A stretch of 11,632 bases of DNA from the NCBI GenBank assembly GCA_964348685.1, contig CAYGDM010000035.1:1-11632 (forward strand), read 5' to 3'. Numbering within the stretch: the first letter of the stretch is position 1; each line of letters starts with the position of its first letter. This DNA comes from DALYDP01 sp964348685 (GTDB lineage: Bacteria; Patescibacteriota; Gracilibacteria; Peribacterales; Peribacteraceae). A program made the position numbers and the translations under genes. Positions 1-5,795 of the stretch are shown here, in pieces. The notes below the pieces were generated by a model. The model had not been told where the DNA came from and did not search any database. It was given only the letters and a program-made list of their open reading frames with translations.

Positions 1-245
1 TCTTTCTTCACTTCGGCGTAGCGATGGCCGATGAAACGCTTCGCGGAGAAAATCGTGTTCTTGGGGTTCGTGACGGCCTGGCGCTTCGCTGACACGCCGA
101 CGAGGACGTCCTTGTCGGTGAACGCGACCACGCTGGGCGTGGTGCGGGCCCCCTCGCTGTTGGGGATCACGACGGGTTCCCCGCCTTCCACGACGGAAAC
201 GCAGGAGTTGGTGGTGCCGAGGTCGATACCGATGATCTTTGACAT
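1..245 (-). CDS. dnaK: DnaK (Hsp70) chaperone, N-terminal part, cut by window edge
   Basis: ATP-dependent Hsp70 chaperone that binds exposed hydrophobic segments of cytosolic proteins, working with DnaJ and GrpE. Only the first 81 codons are present; the gene runs off the left edge. The start is the ATG at 243-245, giving MSKIIGIDLGTTNSC, the near-invariant phosphate-binding opening of the Hsp70 ATPase domain. It is followed by the expected V-P-S-V-V-A-F-like stretch (here TTPSVVAFT) and by NPKNTIFSAKRFIGHR around residues 58-73, also typical of DnaK. Regulation is visible: a CIRCE operator and a strong promoter lie 40-80 bp upstream. No Shine-Dalgarno sequence is seen in the roughly 48-nt leader. 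Identity is very secure. No hrcA, grpE or dnaJ lies on the visible side. Confidence 0.97.
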   Translation of the reverse strand, partial: MSKIIGIDLGTTNSCVSVVEGGEPVVIPNSEGARTTPSVVAFTDKDVLVGVSAKRQAVTNPKNTIFSAKRFIGHRYAEVKK

Positions 246-274
246 AGAAAGTGTGGAAAAGTGGCTAGTTGAAA

Positions 275-286
275 GGCAAAACTGCC
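275..286 (-). other. Small hairpin in the dnaK 5' leader
   Basis: GGCA-AAAC-TGCC forms a 4-bp hairpin within the dnaK leader, downstream of the expected transcription start. Short; may be chance. Confidence 0.25.
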
Positions 287-287
287 G

Positions 288-314
288 TTATCACTCGCTA
301 TTATAGAGTGCTAA
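288..314 (-). promoter_or_regulatory. CIRCE operator (HrcA binding site) of dnaK
   Basis: On the plus strand the site reads TTATCACTC-N9-GAGTGCTAA. The CIRCE consensus is TTAGCACTC-N9-GAGTGCTAA, so 17 of 18 arm bases match and the 9-nt spacing is exact. The inverted repeat contains the -10 box of the dnaK promoter in its spacer, the usual position for HrcA repression of heat-shock genes. Confidence 0.95.
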
Positions 315-328
315 ATTCGCTTAGTCAA
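300..328 (-). promoter_or_regulatory. Sigma70-type promoter of dnaK
   Basis: On the minus strand TTGACT (323-328) is followed by a 17-nt spacer and TATAAT (300-305), a near-perfect housekeeping promoter. The -35 box overlaps the TAA stop codon (321-323) of the upstream 200-aa gene, so the two genes are packed tightly. Expected transcription start is near 293, inside the CIRCE element. Confidence 0.92.
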
Positions 329-923
329 CCGTCCCATCCGATGGAGACGTTTCGGACAGTTCCGCATCGAGAATATCCCCGCACACCGTCGCAAGTTCAT
401 CGTGCACGAATTCGAGAACAACGTCGCAATCCGGCAGGCAGCACGGTTCGTGCAGCATCGTTCCTTCGAGGTACATCATCATTTGCTGTTCGGCTTCTTG
501 CTTCCCTTCCGGCGACTGAACGTATCGCGACGCAATATCGACGATCGTCATGGGATGGTCGACGTCGCCGTGCAATGCTTCCACGGTGCGTGAGATCGCC
601 CAAGCCGCCACGTGCAATGCCATTCCGTCTTGGAGCGCCTCCATGCGCTCCTCCGTCCGATCAGGCGCGTCGTCGGATAGCAGAGAGAACATGAACGAAT
701 TTGTTTGAGTGAGAAGTATCCGGATCTGCCCCCTCCTCTCAAGTGACATTTTCCGCACACGCATCGCCTGACGCAGCCGGGAGTGAATAATGGCCAGAAA
801 ATCGTCGTCCGCCGCTTCGATGCGCCTCAACTCCGCTGCCATACGAAGCATCGAATAGGACTCATGGAACACTCCTAATGGCGTATATTCGGTATTTTCC
901 ATTTCGGGCAGCCTGCCAGACAT
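321..923 (-). CDS. Hypothetical protein, 200 aa, upstream of dnaK
   Basis: I do not recognise this protein. It is acidic and mostly helix-prone, with no signal peptide or membrane segment, so probably cytosolic. Visible features are a charged first half (residues 30-65 rich in Arg, Glu and Asp), a Met-rich stretch near residues 145-153, and a CCLPDC cysteine cluster around 161-166. The chosen ATG at 921-923 lies 13 nt after a TACGAT -10-like box (937-942). A second ATG (900-902), seven codons later, opening MENTEY, is possible; neither has a Shine-Dalgarno sequence. It diverges from obg across a 43-bp gap and lies immediately upstream of dnaK in the same orientation. dnaK has its own promoter, but readthrough from this gene is possible because no terminator separates them. 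The long open frame with adjoining promoter elements argues that it is real. Confidence 0.7.
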   Translation of the reverse strand: MSGRLPEMENTEYTPLGVFHESYSMLRMAAELRRIEAADDDFLAIIHSRLRQAMRVRKMSLERRGQIRILLTQTNSFMFSLLSDDAPDRTEERMEALQDGMALHVAAWAISRTVEALHGDVDHPMTIVDIASRYVQSPEGKQEAEQQMMMYLEGTMLHEPCCLPDCDVVLEFVHDELATVCGDILDAELSETSPSDGTVD

Positions 924-949
924 TCGGGGGCAGTCAATCGTAAGTTTTC

Positions 950-958
950 TGCTATGCT
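950..958 (+). promoter_or_regulatory. Extended -10 promoter of obg
   Basis: TGC-TATGCT is an extended -10 motif (TGn plus hexamer) ending 8 nt before the obg ATG. No good -35 is seen. The short spacing implies a leaderless or nearly leaderless obg transcript. Confidence 0.55.
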
Positions 959-966
959 ATGCGCCT

Positions 967-2292
967 ATGTTCCTCGACGAGGCCAACATCGACGTGCGCG
1001 GCGGATCCGGTGGCAAAGGCTGTTTGGCCTGGCGCCGGGAGAAATACGTGGCGAAAGGCGGACCGAGCGGCGGCGACGGCGGGCTAGGCGGCCACGTGGT
1101 GCTCATGGCGAACTCGAATACCGACACCCTGAGCGACTTCGCTTCGCGCAAACGCTTCGAAGCCGATGCGGGCACGGCGGGCGGCGGCAACAACCGCGGA
1201 GGCAAAGACGGGGAAGATCTCGTGCTGTTCGTTCCGCCGGGCACCACCGTCACCGATAAAACCGAAGGCGTCGACGAACTCGTCGCCGACCTGCGCCATC
1301 ACGGCGACACGGTCGTCATCGCGCGCGGCGGCCGCGGAGGGTTCGGCAACGCGCACTTCGCGACCTCCACGCGCCAGCGGCCCGACTTCGCGGAGCTCGG
1401 CGAACCGGGCGAACACCGCGCCATCAAGCTCGAACTGAAACTCGTCGCCGACGTCGGCATCATCGGGTACCCGAGCGTGGGCAAATCGACGCTCATTTCG
1501 GTCATCAGCGCCGCGCGTCCGAAAATCGCGGCGTATCACTTCACGACGCTCATCCCCAACCTCGGCGTCGTCGCGGTCGGCGATCGTGGGTACGTCGTAG
1601 CCGATGTACCAGGTCTTATCGAAGGCGCGAGCGAAGGCAAAGGCCTCGGCGACAAATTCTTGAAGCACATCGAACGCTGCGGCGTACTGGTGCACGTGCT
1701 CGATCTTTCCAGAGCGCTTCGCGAGGGCAACGAAGTCGACATCGACGCGCTCATCGCCGACTATCAGATGATCCGCAAAGAACTCGAGCTCTATTCGCCG
1801 GAACTCGGCAAAAAGCGCGAGCTCGTCGTACTCAACAAAATCGACCTCCTCGAAGACGCATCACACGTCGAGAAAGAGCTGAAGAAGAAAGGCATCGACC
1901 TCTTCCTCTCGATTTCGGCCGCCACGAAGAAGGGCACCGACGCGCTGACGAAGAAACTGCTCCCGATCGTCCTCGAGGAACGCGTGAAACGCGCGGCCTT
2001 GCAGGAAGAGGAAGAGCTGAACGCCGCCGAATTGCCCATCATCAAGCCGCACCTGCAATCGGCACGCATGGGCGCGTACCGCCTGGAAAAAACAGAGGCG
2101 GGCATCGTGATTCGCGGCAAGCGCCTGGAGCAGTTCACCGTCATGACGAACTTCGAAAACGGCGGTGCCGTGAACCGCTTCCGCGACGTTGCGGAGCGCA
2201 CAGGCCTCATGCGCGCGATCAAGCGCGCGCGCAAAGACGAACCCGATCTGCCGGTCTTCATCGGGAAGATTAGAGTGGATGAGCACTTATAA
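967..2292 (+). CDS. obg: GTPase Obg (CgtA), ribosome assembly and stress GTPase
   Basis: Essential GTPase that binds the 50S ribosomal subunit and links its maturation to GTP/ppGpp status. The 441-aa product has the full three-domain layout. The glycine-rich Obg fold is at about residues 1-158, with MFLDEANI at the start and GGPSGGDGGLGG at 31-42. The G domain follows, with G1 GYPSVGKST (167-175), switch I/G2 in HFTTLIPNLG (191-200), G3 DVPG (213-216), G4 NKID (290-293) and G5 SAA (317-319). The C-terminal OCT domain lies at about 365-441 (MGAYRLEKTEAG onward). Length fits OCT-containing Obg proteins. The ATG at 967 is fixed by the conserved N terminus and lies 8 nt after a -10 box, with no Shine-Dalgarno sequence. 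It is transcribed alone and ends in a terminator. No key GTPase residue is missing. Confidence 0.98.
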   Translation: MFLDEANIDVRGGSGGKGCLAWRREKYVAKGGPSGGDGGLGGHVVLMANSNTDTLSDFASRKRFEADAGTAGGGNNRGGKDGEDLVLFVPPGTTVTDKTEGVDELVADLRHHGDTVVIARGGRGGFGNAHFATSTRQRPDFAELGEPGEHRAIKLELKLVADVGIIGYPSVGKSTLISVISAARPKIAAYHFTTLIPNLGVVAVGDRGYVVADVPGLIEGASEGKGLGDKFLKHIERCGVLVHVLDLSRALREGNEVDIDALIADYQMIRKELELYSPELGKKRELVVLNKIDLLEDASHVEKELKKKGIDLFLSISAATKKGTDALTKKLLPIVLEERVKRAALQEEEELNAAELPIIKPHLQSARMGAYRLEKTEAGIVIRGKRLEQFTVMTNFENGGAVNRFRDVAERTGLMRAIKRARKDEPDLPVFIGKIRVDEHL

Positions 2293-2322
2293 AAAATACG
2301 CCGCTCCATGCGACGTATTTTT
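2292..2322. terminator. Bidirectional intrinsic terminator between obg and the 68-aa gene
   Basis: AAAAATACG (2292-2300) pairs with CGTATTTTT (2314-2322), and an inner CGC/GCG pair closes the loop. The A-tract and T-tract make it usable from both strands. It overlaps the last base of the obg stop codon and lies 14 bp after the end of the convergent 68-aa gene. Confidence 0.85.
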
Positions 2323-2336
2323 AGTAAGCCGAAGAT

Positions 2337-2543
2337 TTAGTCTTCTCCGAACTCAGCGTTGTAACTTCCTTCTTTGTGCTTGGTCAGCTTGAATTTTCCG
2401 TCTGGCGATGTCCATTCACCTTTCTCGACGACGAGAATGTCATCTTCGACGAAATGCTCCATTGGAGCTCCATGCACACGAAGATCCTTCAATGCATTTA
2501 CCAACGCTTCGTCCGTGGCTTCCATGCTATCGAGGTTACTCAT
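2337..2543 (-). CDS. Small hypothetical acidic protein, 68 aa
   Basis: I do not recognise this protein. It is small, acidic and soluble, with a helix-prone first third (SMEATDEALVNALKDLRVH) and a strand-prone second half (DDILVVEKGEW, then GKFKLTKHKEGSYNAEF), which could be a small beta domain. Evidence that it is a gene: a near-perfect promoter (TTGACA, 16-nt spacer, TATAGT) 28-56 bp upstream and a bidirectional terminator just downstream. The start is the ATG at 2541-2543. The leader shows no Shine-Dalgarno sequence. It follows trhO in the same direction with no terminator between, so some co-transcription is possible. Confidence 0.72.
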   Translation of the reverse strand: MSNLDSMEATDEALVNALKDLRVHGAPMEHFVEDDILVVEKGEWTSPDGKFKLTKHKEGSYNAEFGED

Positions 2544-2560
2544 AGAAGTATGGGGGAAGG

Positions 2561-2574
2561 AGTACGTCTGTACT
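2561..2574. promoter_or_regulatory. Inverted repeat at the transcription start of the 68-aa gene (possible operator)
   Basis: AGTAC-GTCT-GTACT overlaps the end of the -10 box and the expected start of transcription. The position suits a repressor site; the repeat is short (5-bp arms), so the call is tentative. Confidence 0.35.
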
Positions 2575-2599
2575 ATATCCCTCTATTCTAAAATGTCAA
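2572..2599 (-). promoter_or_regulatory. Sigma70-type promoter of the 68-aa gene
   Basis: On the minus strand, consensus TTGACA (2594-2599) and TATAGT (2572-2577) are separated by 16 nt. It starts 17 bp after the trhO stop codon and gives a leader of about 22 nt. Confidence 0.85.
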
Positions 2600-2616
2600 C
2601 TTTATTGTACGTGGCT

Positions 2617-3486
2617 TCACGAACGCAAAGAAGCGAAGTGATGCCGACAGTTCTTGCTGCATGTGACCGCCGCGCCTTTTGCGATGCATGCGCCGCACAT
2701 TGTGAACGGTGACTTGCAGTGTGCGCAGTTCATCGCCTCCGTTCCCGGATCGCCGCAGCTCGGGCAGAGCTTGTAGGTTTGCGACGGCTGCAAGCGTTGG
2801 TCGACCGCGACGCGGTGATCAAAGACGAAACACTCGCCTTTGAACTTCGCATCGGGAAATTGCTTGAGGTAACCAAGAATTCCTCCTTGGAGCTGGAAGA
2901 CGTTGTCGTACCCCGCTTCCTTCATCGCGGTTACCGCTTTCTCGCAGCGGATGCCGCCGGTGCAGTAGAGCATCACTTTCTTTTCTTTCGGAATAACCGA
3001 CGACTGCGCGAAATCCGTGAATTCCTGGAAATTTTTGATCGCGGGATCGATTGCGTTCTCAAACATGCCGATCGATGTTTCGTAGGTGTTACGCGTGTCG
3101 ACGATAACGACGTCGTCTTCGTTCATCATCGCGTTCCATGCTTCGGGCGAGAGATGTGTGCCACCCTGCTTCGCGCTGCCGGGCATGTTGAGCGCGACGA
3201 TTTCCTCGCGGATCTTCACGAGCCATCGCGGGAAGACGTACTCCCCCGCCGCACTGTCGTTCCATGTGACGTCTGCGAACGTTTCGCCAATCAGCGTGCG
3301 CCATTCCCCTATCGCATCCGGGCTGCCGCACACCGTTCCGTTGATGCCTTCTGTCGCGAGCAATACCAACCCGCGCATGTCATGAGTTTCGCCAAACGAA
3401 AATAACTGTTCGCGCAATTCGAGAACACGTTCTTCGCTCAGAGGCGCGAATGCGTAGAAGGCCAGAATGGTGACAGGTTGCTGCAC
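2617..3486 (-). CDS. trhO: tRNA uridine(34) hydroxylase TrhO-type rhodanese
   Basis: TrhO (YceA/YbfQ family) hydroxylates uridine 34 in some tRNA anticodons, the first step toward 5-carboxymethoxy- or methoxyuridine. The 289-aa product has the family order. An N-terminal domain (about 1-95) begins VTILAFYAFAPL and contains RGLVLLATEGINGTV. A rhodanese domain (about 105-215) carries the active-site loop YCTGGIRCEKA, with cysteines near 175 and 181. A Cys-rich tail follows with CxxC pairs at about 241/244, 254/257 and 264/267, then 276 and 280, probably zinc-binding. I chose the GTG at 3484-3486: the family N terminus begins there and a TATAAT box ends 6 nt upstream. The 17 residues added by a start at 3537 would be encoded upstream of that promoter. 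It diverges from the lysyl-oxidase-like gene. Confidence 0.93.
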   Translation of the reverse strand: MQQPVTILAFYAFAPLSEERVLELREQLFSFGETHDMRGLVLLATEGINGTVCGSPDAIGEWRTLIGETFADVTWNDSAAGEYVFPRWLVKIREEIVALNMPGSAKQGGTHLSPEAWNAMMNEDDVVIVDTRNTYETSIGMFENAIDPAIKNFQEFTDFAQSSVIPKEKKVMLYCTGGIRCEKAVTAMKEAGYDNVFQLQGGILGYLKQFPDAKFKGECFVFDHRVAVDQRLQPSQTYKLCPSCGDPGTEAMNCAHCKSPFTMCGACIAKGAAVTCSKNCRHHFASLRS

Positions 3487-3492
3487 GGAACA

Positions 3493-3498
3493 ATTATA
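3493..3498 (-). promoter_or_regulatory. -10 box of trhO promoter
   Basis: Perfect TATAAT on the minus strand, ending 6 nt before the GTG start, so the transcript should begin at or next to the start codon. No clear -35 box. Confidence 0.7.
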
Positions 3499-3517
3499 CC
3501 TCTTCCATGCCACACGG

Positions 3518-3523
3518 TACGAT
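3518..3523 (+). promoter_or_regulatory. -10 box of the lysyl-oxidase-like gene
   Basis: TACGAT ends 8 nt before the ATG at 3532, the same layout as at obg and the VanW gene. The -35 region is not obvious and would overlap the divergent trhO promoter. Confidence 0.5.
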
Positions 3524-3531
3524 GGATTCCT

Positions 3532-5424
3532 ATGCATTCTTCCGCACGTTTCACCCTTCCATGCCTCTGCGTGCTCCTAGCGGCATGCACGACTCCCGTT
3601 GTCCAAACTGAGCCAATCACCCCATTGCCGCCACAAGAAGTAGAAATCGACTGGTCTGCGCATTCCGGCGCGTTGATTCGGGTGACGATGCGGAGCACGG
3701 CGGGCGTTCTGCTCGATGAAATCCCGGAGGAGCATCGTGAGAAGTTTGCGAACGATACGATGATCGCATTGTCGAGCATCGACGGAATCGAGCATCTTGC
3801 GAAGCCCCAGATCCGACTCACGAACATGCGATTGAATTTCCGCAATGGTTTTTACCCCAAAGGAACGAAGTGGCAGCTGCCGCTCCCGCCCGAGTCGCAG
3901 TGGGAAGTACTGTGGACGAATCTTCTCGAGCGGCGAACGATCGAAGGGCACGATTATGTGGCGCAAGACTATACGTTCGAGACGACGATCCTGACCGACG
4001 TTGCCTCGCCCGGTATCGCCGAGCCCGCGCTTGGGAACATCGGCGGCGTGTGGGAAGAGCCGTTCGTGTTTCCGATCGACCCGCATTTTATTTTCCAGCG
4101 GACGGGCTTCGCATGCATCAATGAAGCGCAGTTTCCACCCAACAGTTCTGATGCCGAAGAATCGGATCTCTTTTACGATCACGGCTGCAAGGTCGAAAGC
4201 CGACTCTCGAATACCGGCTGCCACCAGACCGAAATGCCGACGATGTCGTGCGTCGAGGCGCTGAAGAAACATGTCGGCACGGTGCGAACCGTCGTGCGTT
4301 TCGAGCGCCTGCCGTGGGATCCCGTTCTCGCGGAAAAAATCCGCACGGGCGAACCCACGAACATCAACGGGCCCGACCTGGAGCCCGATCACGAGGAATT
4401 CCGCAAGCATCGTTTCACGTACCGCTACATCCCGTCGAATTCGTGCACCATCGAAGAGCAGTGCGTCGGCGGACCGGGTTGGAGGAAGCTCCTCATGTTT
4501 CCGACCGCCGACCTCAATCGTGGTGTGAAACCGCTCGATATTGGCTTGGTCGATTACTTCCACAAAGAAGGAGGCACGACCCTCTCGGAGCACGGCATGT
4601 TCGAGCTGAGCGAATGCCACGGCCATTACCATTTCTCACACTACGGAACGTTCGCGCTTGAGGTTGAAGAAGCTCTCACGCGTAAAAATGGCTTCTGCAT
4701 GCAGCCAACTGCACGCCGCTGGAACAATGAAGCGAGCCCGCTGCATCACCGATACGTCGATTGCATCGACCAAGGGGTCGCGCCGGGGTGGATCGACGAG
4801 TACAAAATGGGCCTCGAGTGCCAGTGGCTCGACGTCACGGGCGTCGCGGAGAAAACCGCGGAACTGTCGTTCATCACGAACCCCGACGGCATGCTCTGCG
4901 AAGGAACGTTACTACGCGATGAAAACGGCGAACAGTTGTTCGAGCCGACGGCATTCACCACGACGAAAGGAACACCCGTCGATCGCGCGCAGTGCGACTT
5001 CGCTCCCGGTTGGCGCGACAATAATGGCGACGCGTACGACGTGACGATTCCTCAGGCAGGTGAAAGTTACGTGACGAGCGCGTGCGCAGAAGGTGTTTCG
5101 GGCGAACTGCGCAACTGCGGCTTCAAGAATCAAAAAAGGCTGACGGAATGCGTGCCTGGAAAAACCGTGCAGCTCTCCTGCAGAGCGTCTGGTGCGTCGC
5201 CGCAGGTCCTCCGCGTGTGCGAAGGCAGCCGTGCGCTCGGTCACGGAATCCCCTGCACGTACAACGACGCTCTCGCTTCGGCGATCGCCGACGATGTCGC
5301 GGAATTCTCGTTCACCTGCCCCGCGGCCCGCGATGCCGTGGAAACGGGCGGCACTTTCTCGTATATGACCGCACCCCTCTTTGCCGGCGATATGCCCGGA
5401 GAGGTCGTCTGTACGGTGAAGTAG
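3532..5424 (+). CDS. Lysyl-oxidase-like copper amine oxidase lipoprotein
   Basis: Predicted secreted lipoprotein of 630 aa with a lysyl oxidase (PF01186-type) domain. That family oxidises lysine side-chain amines to aldehydes with copper and a lysine tyrosylquinone cofactor. The signal peptide ends in the lipobox L16-A17-A18-C19. Residues 20-295 match nothing I know. The catalytic region, about 300-460, follows animal LOX closely: NSCTIEEQC (C305, C311), then KLLMFPTADLNRG, then CHGHYH with His 363, 365 and 367 at the copper site. K385 (before NGFC) and Y424 (in PGWIDEYKMG) fit the cofactor pair Lys320/Tyr355 of human LOX, and CQWLDVT (430-436) matches CQWIDIT. The last 140 residues are Cys-rich and unassigned. 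The ATG at 3532 gives a clean signal peptide and lies 8 nt after a -10 box. The natural substrate is unknown. Domain assignment is confident; activity is inferred. Confidence 0.88.
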   Translation: MHSSARFTLPCLCVLLAACTTPVVQTEPITPLPPQEVEIDWSAHSGALIRVTMRSTAGVLLDEIPEEHREKFANDTMIALSSIDGIEHLAKPQIRLTNMRLNFRNGFYPKGTKWQLPLPPESQWEVLWTNLLERRTIEGHDYVAQDYTFETTILTDVASPGIAEPALGNIGGVWEEPFVFPIDPHFIFQRTGFACINEAQFPPNSSDAEESDLFYDHGCKVESRLSNTGCHQTEMPTMSCVEALKKHVGTVRTVVRFERLPWDPVLAEKIRTGEPTNINGPDLEPDHEEFRKHRFTYRYIPSNSCTIEEQCVGGPGWRKLLMFPTADLNRGVKPLDIGLVDYFHKEGGTTLSEHGMFELSECHGHYHFSHYGTFALEVEEALTRKNGFCMQPTARRWNNEASPLHHRYVDCIDQGVAPGWIDEYKMGLECQWLDVTGVAEKTAELSFITNPDGMLCEGTLLRDENGEQLFEPTAFTTTKGTPVDRAQCDFAPGWRDNNGDAYDVTIPQAGESYVTSACAEGVSGELRNCGFKNQKRLTECVPGKTVQLSCRASGASPQVLRVCEGSRALGHGIPCTYNDALASAIADDVAEFSFTCPAARDAVETGGTFSYMTAPLFAGDMPGEVVCTVK

Positions 5425-5459
5425 CCCTTTCAAGGGGTGGATTTCCGGTTTGGATTCCG

Positions 5460-5465
5460 TACAAT
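5460..5465 (+). promoter_or_regulatory. -10 box of the tRNA-Phe promoter
   Basis: TACAAT lies 9 nt before the mature tRNA 5' end. No strong -35 box. A weak CCCT/AGGG hairpin (5426-5437) without a T-tract lies between the preceding stop codon and this box, so the lipoprotein gene has no clear terminator. Confidence 0.45.
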
Positions 5466-5474
5466 GCACGGGCT

Positions 5475-5550
5475 GGCCCGGTAGCTCAGTTGGTAGAGCA
5501 CTCCCCTGAAGAGGGAGGTGTCACCAGTTCGAATCTGGTCTGGGCCACCA
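5475..5550 (+). tRNA. tRNA-Phe (GAA)
   Basis: 76-nt cloverleaf. Acceptor GGCCCGG pairs with CTGGGCC (one G-U), D arm is GCTCAGTTGGTAGAGC, anticodon stem is CTCCC/GGGAG around loop CTGAAGA (anticodon GAA), T arm is ACCAG-TTCGAAT-CTGGT, and CCA is encoded in the gene. Confidence 0.97.
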
Positions 5551-5558
5551 TTCGACTC

Positions 5559-5574
5559 GTCCGCTTCGGCGGAC
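5559..5574. other. Perfect TTCG-tetraloop hairpin in the tRNA spacer
   Basis: GTCCGC-TTCG-GCGGAC, a very stable 6-bp stem with a cUUCGg-type loop, 8 nt after tRNA-Phe. It may be a processing boundary. No T-tract follows, so it is not an ordinary terminator. Confidence 0.6.
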
Positions 5575-5611
5575 TCGCTCACCGTTCGACCTCGAGCTCA
5601 CGGTCGAGAGG

Positions 5612-5623
5612 TGGTAAACCACA
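5612..5623. repeat. Small palindrome before the orphan tRNA fragment
   Basis: GTGGTAAACCAC is self-complementary and directly precedes the orphan tRNA 5' copy. The spacer also holds ACCGT/ACGGT and CTCGA/TCGAG arms just upstream and the palindrome CGAGCGCTCG at 5647-5656. Confidence 0.4.
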
Positions 5624-5642
5624 TGGGGCTGTAGCTCAGTTG
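5624..5642 (+). repeat. Orphan 19-bp copy of the tRNA-Ala 5' end
   Basis: A T followed by GGGGCTGTAGCTCAGTTG is identical to 5717-5735, the start of the complete tRNA-Ala 93 bp downstream. After the shared 19 bp the two diverge completely: no anticodon arm, T arm or CCA follows. It looks like a broken tRNA-Ala copy or a recombination scar. Confidence 0.8.
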
Positions 5643-5717
5643 CCGACGAGCGCTCGCCGCGAGTCGATAAAATACGTCGCTCGATCCCCGCCGTTAACAT
5701 CATCACGGATACCGTTT

Positions 5718-5793
5718 GGGGCTGTAGCTCAGTTGGTAGAGCGCTACATTCGCATTGTAGAGGTCGAGAGTTCGAATCTCTTCAGCTCCACCA
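5718..5793 (+). tRNA. tRNA-Ala (CGC)
   Basis: 76-nt cloverleaf. Acceptor GGGGCTG pairs with CAGCTCC, D arm is GCTCAGTTGGTAGAGC, anticodon stem is CTACA/TGTAG with loop TTCGCAT (anticodon CGC), T arm is GAGAG-TTCGAAT-CTCTT, and CCA is encoded. Its 3' end is 2 nt from the stop codon of the convergent membrane-protein gene. Confidence 0.96.
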
Positions 5794-5795
5794 TT

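Noticed and set aside
3577..4632. 351-codon antisense open frame
   Set aside because: Shadow of the LOX-like gene, which has a lipobox and conserved catalytic motifs.
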